From contig NC_041006.1 in NCBI RefSeq assembly GCF_004193775.1, positions 26,782,163 through 26,846,162 of the forward strand: a stretch of DNA of 64,000 nucleotides, written 5' to 3'. The notes below the pieces were generated by a model that saw nothing but the letters and a program-made list of their open reading frames with translations, was not told the DNA's origin and did not search any database. A program made the position numbers and the translations under genes. Shown piece after piece: positions 20,862 to 38,625 of this stretch. This DNA comes from Glycine soja. Taxonomy: Eukaryota; Streptophyta; Magnoliopsida; Fabales; Fabaceae. How positions within the stretch are numbered: the first letter of the stretch is position 1; every line of letters starts with the position of its first letter.

Positions 20862-23134
20862 TCGTTTCGTTTTTTTTTCTTTAATTGTCCATCCTATTAT
20901 CGTTGGGCGGTCATAAAGAGCCACAAAGGTTTAAATACCAGAAGATGGGAAACAACTAGAAATTCAAGGGGATAGACAGCGTACATAACAATAATCAGAA
21001 TAGCTGCGATAACGATGAATATAAGCAATTGAGAAATGGAAGGTGTTAGGTGGGGATAGAAGAAAAAGTCACCTTACCCGCTTTGCTAAGCTTCTCACTC
21101 ATTCCCATTCTTCTTCGTCTCTTCTCTTGGGAAAAAGTAAAAGAATGTCAAGCCCACACGTCCATAGAAAATATACACATTCCATTCTCTAGTAGTACAT
21201 GAAAAAAAAAAAAAAAAGAGTTTCCAAAGAGAGAAAGGTGTTGGAAGTTTCCTTTAATTTCAGAAAAAGAAGGCTTGAAGAAAATATGATCACAACAATT
21301 ACCAAAAAGTGGGTACAGTTCTTGGCTTCTCTATGTTGAGCCTTATGTATTAGGCAGGTTTGTTTTTACCAAATTTTTTTATCATTTGACTGGTACAAGT
21401 ATCTATCAACTTTTTTTTATGATTAATCTCTATCAAAAAATTCATTAAGTAAAATTATTTCTTCCTAATTATGATTTTTTCATTCAAAGATTTGAACACA
21501 ATATCTTATCTAAGAGAACCAAATACAGTACTACATACTCCGACCAATAATTTGTTAGTTGACTAAATATTAATAATTAGGTTTTATTGCATTTTTCTCT
21601 GTCAAGTATAATGAATTTATGATTTTAGTCTTTCATATTTTAATTGTATAAATTTAGTCTAGCACCAATATCTTTTAGTTCCTTAAATTTTATAATTGTG
21701 CAATTGAAACTATCTTTTAGGAGGACAAAAATTACATAATTATGATACTTGGAAACCCAATTAACACAATTAAAATTTGGAGACTAAAATTGTAATTTTA
21801 TAATATTTGAGAGAGTCAATTAGCACCATTGAAATTCAAGAAACTAAAATTATACAATTATGACACATAAAGATCTAAAAGAACAATTAAGTCTAATAAC
21901 TATATTTGTCCAGACATAAATGTTTTAACTATTTTTTTTCATAGTATTTTGAAACTGATTTTTGTAACATTTATTTTTTCAAAATAGCAATATGTGATTG
22001 GTTCAAGTGGAATTGAATTGAATCTCCTTAATTAAAGTAACGAATTCAAGCATTCTGAATTTAAAAAAAAAAAGTGATTAGAAGAAAAACTTTCTTAAAA
22101 GTGGTCAAATTTAATAGAGATTAATTATTATCAAAGTTAGCCAATAGTTTACACCAATATCTTTTTTGTTTATAAATTGTCTACACCAATGTCATGGTAT
22201 GGAAAATGTATATTTGTAAGAAAAATGTTTAATATCTATATACACTGACATTGTAAAATAGTTTTATATTGACATTTGATTACAAATCATCGTTTAAATT
22301 ACTTTAAGATAATTATTTTAAAAATTAATAAATTTATTATACATGATAGATTATGATTGAATGACTATATAAAATTTTTGACAAATCTATATATATAATG
22401 ATTTTTCTGTTAAATGGACAATTAATAAAGTTAATTGTTTTTTTAATCATAATAGTTTTAAATAGTTTTAGAACAATGCAAACTAGATTCAAAGTAGGAA
22501 ATTCTCTCTAGAATATATATATAGAGAGACAATATATCTTTTGGTGACTAGTAAAATGCATTTATAACTTTATTATTAAATGTTTTCTCTAATTTTTTTA
22601 ACATATAACTAATAAAAATTTTAAAAGTAAAAAATCAAACTCCTTTTAACTATTCGCATTTATAAAATAATTAATAATAAAAATGACTACCTGATTTAGT
22701 CAATCGTGAAATAAAATAACATAGCCAGCCTTAAAAACTGTAAGAAAAGCGTCTAAAACATATTATAAAGTGGTGTATATTTCTTTTGAATTATTCCCTC
22801 CGTTTTTAAAAATTATTTTTATTTATCTGTGGTCTGCAAGTTTAAAAGCGATTGTGATTATTAAATAATAATAATTTAATAATAATAATATTTATATATT
22901 AATTTATTTTAAACATTTTGTCAACATCTTTAATATTTTTTTTAAACCACAATATTCCCAATAATTTTGGTTAAACCAGAACAACCTCATGCCAGTTGAC
23001 TCATGCGGATTAATTGTTTTTCTCTTTCTACCATACTCTCACTTTACTTATTATTATTTCATTCTCATATCTTTTAATGTTTAAGGTTACTCCATATAGA
23101 TTAAGAAATATTTAATAAAACTAAAAATCGTTAT
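20862..23134. other. AT-rich spacer, possible decayed MITE
   Basis: Around 21573-21900 there are mirrored phrases (TTTAGTC... and ...GACTAAAATTATACAATTATGAC) suggesting another weak inverted-repeat element. Nothing else was recognised and no gene was seen. Confidence 0.35.
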
Positions 23135-23136
23135 AT

Positions 23137-24823
23137 TTGGGGTAAATAATCATTTTCGTTCTTGAATGTGTAATTCATTAACAAATTCGTCTATGAAAGA
23201 TTAAAATTCTAAATTTAATTCTCAAAAGTGTAAAAAATGCAACAAATTTATTCTGTCGTTAACTTCTATCTCTTAGCATTAATAAAATAACTTACCTAAC
23301 ACAGATGAACGAATTTGTTACAAAATTGATTGTCAACATGACCATGCTGAATATATTAGATGGAAATATCAGTAATTTTTTGTTGGACGAAAATGTCAGT
23401 AATTTTTATTTAGAGGAAAATGTCAATAATTTGTTTGGGACCAAAATGTGAGTAAGTTACCTTTATTGGATTAAAATGTCAATAGTTTTCCATTGTATCA
23501 AAATGTTAGTAATTTTTTATTAGACATAAATGTCATTAATTTTTGGTTGGACCTTAATATTAGTATGTTTCTATTGGACTAACTTGTTAGATCCCAAATT
23601 TCATTTCATTTAAGTGTAAAATATAATTTTAGGGTAAATTTTTTTCCCTTTTTTAATTGTTACAAACATAACATAACAATAATCACTTAAAAAATATTTT
23701 AGCAAACATAATTTAAAACAAACATAATAATAACTAATCATAATATTGATTAACAACCATAATTTGTCTGTTATAATTGGAATTATCCAAAATAAACATT
23801 CTACTAGTTTACCAAAATAAACATCTTAACATTGTACCAATCATTATAAATTTATCTAAATTATAATAATTAGTCACAATATGCTATAAATAAAAGATAA
23901 ACATATACCATATTTCACTTAAAATAAGGGTGACTATTTATTATTGTTGTAGGAAACAATCTTCATACCTCCACCATGTCAACTATGTTTAGACCACTTC
24001 CAGTTAAGCCTTCAGCACCAATTCAAATTATATTTCCAGATGGAGTATCTCATAGGATGAACCACAAGTTGTAATGATGTTTATTTTTTGTTTATAGCAG
24101 ATTGTGACTAATTATTATAATTATAAGTGAAATATGATATATGTTTATCTTTCATTTATAGTAGATTGTGACTAATTATTATAATTTGGATAAATTTGTA
24201 ATGATTGATATACTATTTTGGTAAACTAGTAGAATGTTTATTTTGGATAATTTCTATAATGTTATGTTTGTAACAATAAAAAAATGGTGAAAATTTATTA
24301 TAAATTATATTTTACCTTTAAATGAAATGAAATTTGAGGTCTAACAATTTAGTCTGATAAAAACATACTGATATTTAGGTCCAACAAAAATTTACTAACA
24401 TTTATGTCCAATAAAAAATTACTGACATTTTGATACAATAAACATTAATGACATTTTGATCCAATAATGATAACTTAATGATATTTTGGTCCAATGGAAA
24501 CGCACTTACATTTTCTTTAAAAAAAATACTAACATTTTTATTTAATAAAAAATTACTGACATTTAGGTCCAATAATGTTAACTTACTGATATTTTTGTTC
24601 AATCTATTCAGCATAACCATATTGACAATCAATTTTGTAACAAATTCGTCTCTATGTATCACGTATGCTATTTTATTAACAGTAATGGATGAAAGTTAAC
24701 GGTTGAATAAATTTGTCACATGTTTTATACTTTCAGGACTAAATTTAGAATTTTAATCTTTTAGGGACAAATTTATTAACGAATTACATATTTAGGGATG
24801 AAAATGACTATTTATCCTGTATT
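23137..24823. repeat. 1.7-kb imperfect palindrome (foldback-type element)
   Basis: The left arm (about 23137-23930) and the right arm (about 24078-24823) are imperfect reverse complements through their whole length. Landmarks include AATTTGTTACAAAATTGATTGTCAA (left) and its complement at 24625 (right), ATTTCATTTCATTTAA, and ACATTCTACTAGTTTACCAAAATA. Each arm contains an array of units about 40 bp long of the type AATGTCAGTAATTTTTTATTGG. The central 140 bp is not part of the arms and includes a short open frame. RNA from this locus would fold into a long hairpin. Transposase and target duplication were not found. Confidence 0.7.
23976..24074 (+). other. Short ORF in the loop of the palindrome (possible captured exon)
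   Basis: The ATG-initiated frame has 32 codons and includes FRPLPVKPSAP and IFPDGVSHRM. The composition is far less AT-biased than the arms, and it is preceded by TTGTTGTAGG, which resembles a splice acceptor. The frame stays open upstream to that site. I do not recognise the protein. It could be a host exon fragment carried by the element, or chance. Confidence 0.3.
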
Positions 24824-26540
24824 TTAACTTAAATGTCTATATTTAATATATTGATTTTTGATACTTATACCACTACTAATAAGAGTATATTTGAGAAAAA
24901 AATACATTTATTAGAGTTTGAAATCCTAAAATATCAATTGTTTTGAAAAAAAAGAAAGTTAAAACATTTAAAAATATGAGAAGGAAGTAATATATCTGTA
25001 ATTTATTTTTTCCTATTAAATGTTGAATACTCCCTCTTTTCCTTTTATGTGTCGTTTAGAGTTGTTATGTAAAAAAAAAAACAATAAATTTTATTGATGC
25101 TAATAAAACAGTCACGAAATTTCTTGTTTACCTCTTTTTCTTCTCACTCCAGAGTAAATAATTAAGTATTAGAAAACAAATAAATATATAATTGATAAAA
25201 AAATAATTAATGTGATCTTGAATTTTATAAAAGGTTTGTTTAATTGAGCCAAGATACACATGATGTTAAACAATTCCATCCATCTTTAATGACCAATAAA
25301 ATTGAGATAATTTTCTGGTTTTAAATTCTGCCACTAATTTTTTGCATTTTTATTTTCATACTTTCTGTTTTATTTTTATTTTATTCATTTTGCAATGTAC
25401 ACGTATAATATTTTTTAATTTTTTTATAACATTTTGATTATAATTGTTAATTAAAAGTTATACAGAAACACTATAATTGTGAAATTATAGATAAAATCTT
25501 GAAAATTGGAAAATTGAAATTATAAGATTTTGATTATCACGTACATGTCATATTATTTATTACTTTAATAGATAAAGATTTAAATTATAATTTTTAATTA
25601 AAATTTAATAATTAGAATTATCCTAAATGCATAAATATATGTAATACAATATAAAAATATTAAATCTTAATAATTATTTTTTAATTAATTATAAAAATCT
25701 ATACTCTTTATTCACTTAGATAAATAGTTTTCATTTATTTTAAAATTAGAAAAATTAATTTTAATTTATTAATCCAAATTAAATATGTAAAATTAACTTT
25801 AAAAAAATCGGACGCCTGACAATTTTAAAGACCAAAGTAATAGTTTATTCATGAATAATTCTTAAAATACTCTTATTTAAGAATAAATCTTAAAAATAGA
25901 TTCTTATTCAAAATGATTATTCAAATTTAGTTATATTACAAGAGTAGATTTTACCGAAAAATTCTTTGTGGTTAAAAATTATGAATTAAGTTCAAATTTA
26001 ACAACTAAAAATAACTAGATGTTAAGTAATTAATTAATATGAAAGTAAAATGTTGTTGAAAAACTATTTTATATATATATATATATATATATTTCAATCA
26101 CATTCAAATATAAAAAGTAATTTATGTAAAGTTCTAATTTTAAATATAAATGACACGACAGAGAAAGGATGATGAATTAAATATAATGATAGAATTTAAA
26201 ATAAAATAATTGTCCAATTTTTATTGGCCATTGAAGATGAAATTGTTTAATTTTATTTTCATCTTCAATTAATTAGATAAACCTTTTTATAAACAGCAGA
26301 TAAATAAAAGTAATTTTTTTAAAAAAAAAAACTGACTCTTGAAAAGAATCCGAGGAAGTAATATTTCGTGTATGCAAGTATATTTTTTAATTAATATAAT
26401 ATAAAAAAAAAACATTGAAACAAAAGTGTATTCGCTGTAGTCAAAAGGTTCTGGGGCCAGGAATCCTTTGAAAGTGGGTTCGTTTTATTTCGTCTGGTCT
26501 CGTCGCTGTGATTAATTTTAGACTTGAGTGCCTGCCTCTC
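24824..26540. other. AT-rich spacer upstream of the HSFB1 gene
   Basis: No gene was seen. A CTCCCTCTTTTCC phrase at about 25030 may be an isolated MITE end. Confidence 0.4.
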
Positions 26541-26546
26541 AAAAAT

Positions 26547-26554
26547 TTCTAGAA
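26547..26554. promoter_or_regulatory. Heat-shock element core TTCTAGAA
   Basis: TTCTAGAA fits the two-unit TTCnnGAA palindrome bound by heat-shock factors and lies about 80 bp before the likely TATA box of the HSFB1 gene. Class B factors are commonly heat-inducible targets of class A factors, so the site makes sense. Only two perfect units are present. Confidence 0.5.
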
Positions 26555-26626
26555 CCCACGTCACTTTGGAAGTTGGCTTCCTTTTCTTCTCTTTTCTCTT
26601 CTTTTCCTTCCCAATATTGATGCTAA

Positions 26627-26634
26627 TATTTATA
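26627..26634 (+). promoter_or_regulatory. Probable TATA box of the HSFB1 gene
   Basis: TATTTATA, about 97 bp before the first uORF and about 410 bp before the main ATG, downstream of a CT-rich tract and a CCAAT. Transcription would start near 26660, which puts both uORFs in the mRNA leader. The transcription start is inferred. Confidence 0.45.
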
Positions 26635-26723
26635 CAAGAGTCCTTTGCAAGAATCCATAACAACACCCTCTATTAACCTTTCTCTCTCCTCTCTTTCCTC
26701 TCTCTTGGAACAAACGACAAGTT

Positions 26724-26783
26724 ATGGTAGTATTTGTCATTCATTTCACAAAACTGGTTCACCTTTGGACCCATGGCTTCTAA
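26724..26783 (+). CDS. uORF1 in the HSFB1 leader (19 aa)
   Basis: ATG to TAA, peptide MVVFVIHFTKLVHLWTHGF. It is the first ATG after the presumed transcription start and overlaps the start of uORF2 by 11 nt in another frame, so a ribosome finishing uORF1 could not simply scan to uORF2. Arabidopsis HSFB1/TBF1 mRNA has two uORFs that hold back translation until immune elicitation. By position and number this uORF fits that arrangement, and its peptide begins with a hydrophobic MVVF-type run. Whether its sequence is conserved needs alignment. Confidence 0.65.
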   Translation: MVVFVIHFTKLVHLWTHGF

Positions 26784-26883
26784 AAACTCCACGTTGTTCC
26801 AGTCTCGCTTCTTCCTCTTCGGCTTCTATTGCTGGGACTGGGAGTTTCTCACCGCTCTTCTCCTCTTTAGTTCTTCTTCCTAA
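26773..26883 (+). CDS. uORF2 in the HSFB1 leader (36 aa, aromatic-rich)
   Basis: ATG to TAA, 36 codons. The core residues RFFLFGFYCWDWEFLTALLL lie at positions 12-31, followed by F-S-S-S-S. Phe, Tyr and Trp make up ten of 36 residues, very unlike random CT-rich leader DNA. No other ATG occurs between its stop and the main start 155 nt downstream, so translation of HSFB1 needs reinitiation or leaky scanning past two uORFs. This matches the regulatory design described for Arabidopsis TBF1/HSFB1, whose uORFs are also rich in aromatic residues and link translation to amino-acid status and immunity. Confidence 0.75.
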   Translation: MASKNSTLFQSRFFLFGFYCWDWEFLTALLLFSSSS

Positions 26884-27037
26884 TCAAATAACCTTCTCCA
26901 CCATACATAAACCTTTTTTTTTTTGTCTTTTGTACTTAAATTTCTCATTACTACATCAACAAAAGAGGCATAGATTTTTTCTTCTTTTATTAAAATAATA
27001 GTTTGTGAGGTAGGTGGAGGGTAGATCGGGAAGAAAA

Positions 27038-30000
27038 ATGTCGCAGCAGCAGCGTTCGATGCCGGCGCCGTTTTTGACGAAATCGTATCTGTTGGTGGAT
27101 GATCCCGCCACCGACGACGTCGTTTCGTGGAGCGAAGGTGGCAACACCTTTGTCGTTTGGAAACACGCCGATTTCGCTAATGATTTGCTCCCCAAGTACT
27201 TCAAGCACAACAACTTCTCCAGCTTCGTTCGCCAACTCAACACCTATGTAAGTGTCTCTCTCCCCCTTGTCCCATTGTTTTTTTCTCGTTAAAAGATTAC
27301 ACCATAACCAGTGATATAATTAAAATGAAAAAAAATTATACAACTTACATTAGAAGTTAGTTTAGTAGGTTCAAATGCCTATTCTATGAACGTATATATG
27401 TTTGTGGAGAATTATTAGATAGTCTTGAATTATGACTTATTCATGGTGTCATTTATAATAGTACTTGACTATGTGATAACTTCTCTTGGTATGGGCATGA
27501 CTAGATTCATGGTGTCATTTATAATAGTATTAGGAGCGTGTTAAAACAAATATTTCTGGTATAGTATTTCGTCATGTTTGCGTTACGAATTCTGTGTGAA
27601 ATAAATTAATGACGCTTGGTGCCTTTTAATCATATGATTTGATTATTTTGCTTGGTTTTTTAAATGCGTGAAATCGTGGGATTGGATTCTGGTGTGGAAG
27701 TTTCCACCCGAGTATCATTTTGGCGTATATCGAATATAAAAAAAGTGGGTTGTAAATTGTGGAGGATTGCTTGGCTTTGACTTTGTCTCTTGATTGTTGA
27801 AGCATCGATGTTTTTTTTTTATCAGTGTTATTCTTTTTCCTAAGTTTTTTCCACACCGAATATTCTTCGTGGAAGATTACTTCTCCACATGCGGTTCAAG
27901 AAACAAATGTTAAGATTTGAAGAGATTTTTTGTGGTCGAAGGCACGTGATGCTTAGTGCTTCAGATCTTTTCCTGTTGGGTGGCCTAATTGGAAGAATTT
28001 CTTTTCATTTTTTCCCCCCAGCAGTGGAAGGCCTTTAAGTGCTTTTTGGTGATTTTTTAACTTGAAAAAATAGCAGAAGCATGAAAAGTTGAAAACTGAA
28101 AAGTGTAATTATGGAATGGTCAAAATAAATAAATAAATGAGTGAACTGAATGGGTAAGGAATTAAGGATCCTATGCCTATACATAAGTATCCTTTTTATA
28201 AAATAAAATGAAATAATCTCTACTCTCATCCTTTGGAAAACTACCTTCTATATAATGCATTGATTTAATTTGGAAAATAATAGTTTTTCCTAATAAAGTT
28301 AATGGTGAGATAATTGTGAGTTGGGTTTAATTTTAATATATGAAGTTGTTAAGGAGGTTTAACTCGTTGAACAGGATGGCGTAAGTTTTATAAATCTCTT
28401 CTTTTGATTTTTATACATAAAAAAATACAATATGCTCAAAAGTCAAATAATATTACCTTTGGAGTGAAATATAAAGTACTAGTATATCATATGATGAAAA
28501 AATGATATTATAGTTAGTGGGGTTGGTGGCTAAAATCCATAATTAATTTTGAGTTTTGTTAGATGGAAATTGTAGTTGCCACCTGCCTTTGTTTAAATGC
28601 GAAACTGAATAGTGGTGAGTGGGGACAGTAGTTGTGCTGCCACTGTACTAATCGATTCGACTATGCTTCGATATGAGCTCATGGCGGATTGCGCGGATCA
28701 TGATTTATTTTATTTTTTTTCTTTTCTGTTCTGTTCTTTATTTTTGTTGTTTCATTTTGCTCTATTTTTTATTGCATGCTGTCGTTAATTAATGAACTGG
28801 GTCATTTCAATACTAAGGTAAAATTATAAAACTATATTCACTAAGTTATATGTTAATTATTCGAACTGAATAACAATATTCAAACAAATTCCAATTCCTT
28901 TGAAAGTTTCTATATTTTTTATTTACTTAAATAGAAAAAGTAATTTCTAATTGATCAAAGAGGAAGAAAAAAGAAATAAGTAATTTTGAGCCTCAAATGC
29001 TTTTTTAGCTGTTCCCCCTTACTGTTGAATTAATTAAAATTATTAATTGAAATTCAAAGGAAGGATAAGTACTTTCCAAAATAAATTTTATTCAAATTAA
29101 TTTTAATTTTATTTAATTAAATAAAGTTTAATATACTTTTCCTGTTTATATTTTAAAAAAATAAAAGAATTTAACATCTCTCCATATTTAATGGATTTAG
29201 TTTCATATTACATTAGTTATCTTTTTTATAATAAGTTTCAATATGTTTCTGGTCATATTTTACCAAGTCAAAGTAAAATATTTTTATTAAAATTTTCATT
29301 AAATAAAAATAATGAACATTTTTATTTTTTATTAATTCAAAATATGTAATTTCTATGTTATAAAAAATATATATAATATGTAGGATAAGTTTTATATTTT
29401 CATATCATATATCATAATCCATTTTAGAAAAACCGTTTAGGGTAGTATATTATTAAAATAATTTGATTTTTAATATTGTTATATCTGTTGCTAAAGAATG
29501 AAGATGAATGAATAGATAAAAAAATATTGGTGGTTTTTCACATTTTTTTAATGTTGAATAATTCAGGGATTCCGAAAAACTGTTCCCGACAAATGGGAAT
29601 TCGCCAACGAGTATTTCAAGCGAGGACAAAAGGATCTTCTCGCCGAGATCAAGCGGCGGAAGACGGTGTCTTCGGTGTCCGGAAAATCCGGCAGTGGCGG
29701 TAACATTTCGGCGTCCCACTCCGGCGGCGATGACATGGGGTCGACATCGACGGGGTCGATGGAGGCGGCGACGGCGACAGTAACAACGACTCAGTGCGCG
29801 GATTTATCGGGCGAGAACGAGAAATTGAAGAAGGACAACGAGAAATTGAGCGACGAGTTAGCCCGCACGAAGAAACATTGCGACGATTTGGTGGCGTTTC
29901 TTAGAGACTCGCTGAACGTGGGCCCCGATGTGATAGATTGCATCATTCGGCAAGGAACGTGTGGGTCCAGCAACGATGATGCGGTGCGTTTTGATGCTAC

Positions 30001-30217
30001 TGAAAATCTTAATAATCATAATCATGATGACGACGAAAATGCGGTAGGTGAGTGTGAACCAGAACAACCCAAAGGTGACAATGGAGAAAGTTTGAAACTG
30101 TTTGGGGTTTGGTTGAAGGGTCAAAATGGGAAAGAGAATTCAATTGGTAGCTGCCGCAAGAGAGGGCGCCAAGACCCTATTGCTGCCACTGCCAAGGAAT
30201 TGAAGACCCTTGTCTAG
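27038..30217 (+). CDS. HSFB1: Class B heat-shock transcription factor, HSFB1 type (two exons)
   Basis: Exon 1 is 27038-27247 and exon 2 is 29567-30217, joined by a GT-AG intron at the conserved position inside the DNA-binding domain (after RQLNTY, before [12 protein letters not shown]). The protein has 286 aa. Residues about 9-103 are the winged-helix HSF DNA-binding domain ([41 protein letters not shown]). Residues about 148-200 are a compact HR-A/B oligomerisation coiled coil without the class A insert. LFGV at 248-251, in KLFGVWLK, is the class B repression motif. CRKRGR near 267 is a likely nuclear signal. There is no AHA activation motif. The factor acts in the nucleus on heat-shock and TL1-type elements, linking heat response and immunity. 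The KLFGVWLK form points to HSFB1 rather than HSFB2 or B4. The start is the ATG at 27038; no upstream in-frame ATG exists. Confidence 0.93.
27248..29566 (+). other. HSFB1 intron (2,319 bp)
   Basis: It begins GTAAGTGTC and ends ATAATTCAG. It is AT-rich, with no embedded gene or mobile-element terminus that I could see. It is long for an HSF intron. Confidence 0.85.
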
Positions 30218-35929
<5,712 letters not shown>

Positions 35930-37780
35930 TCTAATTTGGTTCATTTTCATCTTTGTAAACCCATGCACATGATCCAAGCCATCTATACACAAATAATCCA
36001 AGCTATATATCCAAAAAAAGTACAGAGTTATACAAACATAATCCAACATAGCAATCAAAGATGTTGCCAATGCAAACATCATTCTTAGTATACAAAAGGC
36101 ATAATTTACTACTACAATAGGCAATTATGTAACAAAATTAAAAAGGTACACACACTATATATATATAATATAATATAATATAATATAAACCTAGCATATA
36201 TATTACATTTTGAAGTATATATTAAGTTGTTTCCATTAACTCAATAGATTATGTTTGATACCAATTGTGCAACCTTCTCAACTTTTACCCTTAATTTGAC
36301 AAAGTTGCTTCTTCCTCTCATAGGCCAATTGTGTTTTTTTTTTTTTTTTTTTTTTTTTCCATTCTCTTTCAAAGTTCATGTTAACAAAGCAATTAGAAAC
36401 TACAAACAAGAGGGACGAATTCTAACAAGGGGACCAATCTAGCTAAAACCTTAATGACAGTTTGATTTAAAAAGAGAATAACGTATTAATGAAAATGATA
36501 AGAAATATTAGCAAGAAATATTCTACAAAGAGACAATATTCATTTTTCAAGTTTTTGAACTAAAAATTTATTCTCACAAAATTCACATATCAAGAAAGAG
36601 TTATAAAAGGAGGGAGAAAAAACAATAGTTAAATCATCAATTACTATTTACATAGAAATGTGTTCAAGTTATTCATATGTTAGAGCAACCATATGTGCAA
36701 CTACTATATCGAAATACTTTATCCAATGTAATATGTAACATATCCTTAAACTCAAGTAATCTGTAATCTATATTTGGAAATGCAAATGGATTCTTATGCC
36801 ACCACTCATGTGAAGCACTTTAATTAAAGTGTAAATGAATCACATGGTAACTTTTTGTGACCACATAAATCCCAAAGCATTGTTTTAAATTTTAATCAAG
36901 AAAAATCTTCCCACGTCATTTCTTTACAACAAATCGTATTTGAATCTCAAATGAGACATTAGTGCCAAAATTTCTATTGTATTACAGTAATATATATATT
37001 GACACACACACACAAATAAGTTGCTAAAATAAATTAGTTATGGAAAAAATTAAATATATTATTATGCTTTTTATAGTTCAATATATTGCTAATTCTTCGA
37101 AGAGTGCAAGGTGTAAATAACATCCTTAAAATTTAGAAAACTTTTATCATCCTTATACTTTTAGCATGGTTGCTTGATAAAATATAATCTTATTTGAATC
37201 ATCGAGATATTTGATATAGTTGATTCATAAAGATGAGCATCCTAGAGAAAAAAATTAGTTTAGACAAGAATTGTAGGTTGCTTCAGGATCCAATTGGTAA
37301 ATTTGAACTTTAGTTATGAAAGAAATGAAAAATGGAAAATTTAAATAGAGAACGGAAAATTAAATACATCTTAGGTCAACACCATGTAATAAAGAAATGC
37401 CCAAGAAAGAGCAAGTACAAGTACAAAATGGCAAAACTTGTTAAAAATATAGGTAGGGTGGATACAAAATTCTTAAAAGAATATGACACACATTATTATG
37501 TAATGTTGATAAGTTCAGACACAATTTCAATACCATCATCAACCTTTATGTCCACTATGACAATGTGTTTCTCTTTATCAAGGACAACCTACAGGAAAAC
37601 AACATTTAGTTATAAAATAATTTAATCAAGAGAAACAATTTGATCTTTTAGACAAATTATTTTTCAAAATTATAACACTGAGCTACAATTTTTCTTAGGT
37701 ATTTGCTCAGTGTTACACAACATTTAACATACTTATTTAGCATAAGCTTCAGAAATTTAAGCATCCAATTTAAGAAGGGT
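35930..37780. other. AT-rich spacer
   Basis: A poly(T) run lies at about 36334-36358 and a TATAA repeat at 36155-36187. No gene seen. Confidence 0.4.
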
Positions 37781-38625
37781 GAGAAACAACAAGGGACCCT
37801 AATGAAATTAAGAAAGCATGTAAAGATTTGCCCCCTTAGATTTTTGGCCACTTTTGCACTGCTCCACATACCATTCATCCCAGGCCATCTTCTGCACATC
37901 TTTCTCCATTTTTTTAAATTGCACCATCCACCATAGTCAACTACTTGCCTTTATTGCCTTTTTTTTTTCTTTCCTGCCTTTGAACTCAACTAACTTTCAC
38001 TCTAAAGTATACTTATAAAAGCCCTTCCTCTTTTCCTGTATTACTATTACTATTATTACTTCTCCTTAAAACCCCATCCTTTCCCCATTCCAAATTAAAT
38101 TCACATCGCATCTACAATATAGTATTAAGCTCAAAATTAAAACCCCATCCCAACCCGTAACAGATTTTCACAGCCACAAAATTCACATACAAAAAACCAA
38201 AAAAAACACGGGCCAAATTTAGAGGCACAAAAACCCTAATCAAATGAAGGAAAAAAATAACAGGAATACAAATCACAAGTTCATGGGGAGAAATGAACAC
38301 CAACATTGTTCAAATTTAATAAACTAAAAAAAAGGTGAAACCTTACAAAAAAAATAAACACAGAACCCTTTCCCAGTGAGTGAAAACCAACGAAGGGCCA
38401 AGGATGACAATGGGGTAACGATGACGCGCGACGAGAGTGAGAGGAAGACGGATGGTGAGGCCATGAGAAATGAAACTAAGAGCACACAAGGCAAAGATCC
38501 TTCTCCCACTCTCCTTTAAGTTTGCTCTCTCTCTCCTTCCCTCTCCAAAGAGTTCCTCTTTCTCGACGGTGCTGCCCTCTTTCCCCTTCCTTCTGTTTCT
38601 TCGCTGACCCTATGTTATTTTAGAG
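37781..38625 (-). other. Possible minus-strand transcription unit, unassigned
   Basis: On the minus strand, 38625-38460 is a GA-rich, leader-like stretch. It is followed by an ATG (38463) opening MASPSVFLSLSSRVIV..., a serine-rich, transit-peptide-like start that runs into a GTAAGG donor-like site near 38345. About 450 bp further on, an ATG frame reads MEKDVQKMAWDEWYVEQCKSG (near 37920-37850) with protein-like composition. I do not recognise a family, and no continuous gene model could be built. It may be a small gene, a decayed gene or chance. Confidence 0.22.

Noticed and set aside
26645..26998. A 117-codon ORF in the HSFB1 leader
   Set aside because: It opens with TTG, not ATG. The real ATG-initiated frames here are the two uORFs in other frames.
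27014..27037. An upstream in-frame start for HSFB1
   Set aside because: The codon is GTG; the first in-frame ATG is at 27038 and gives the [12 protein letters not shown] start expected for the family.
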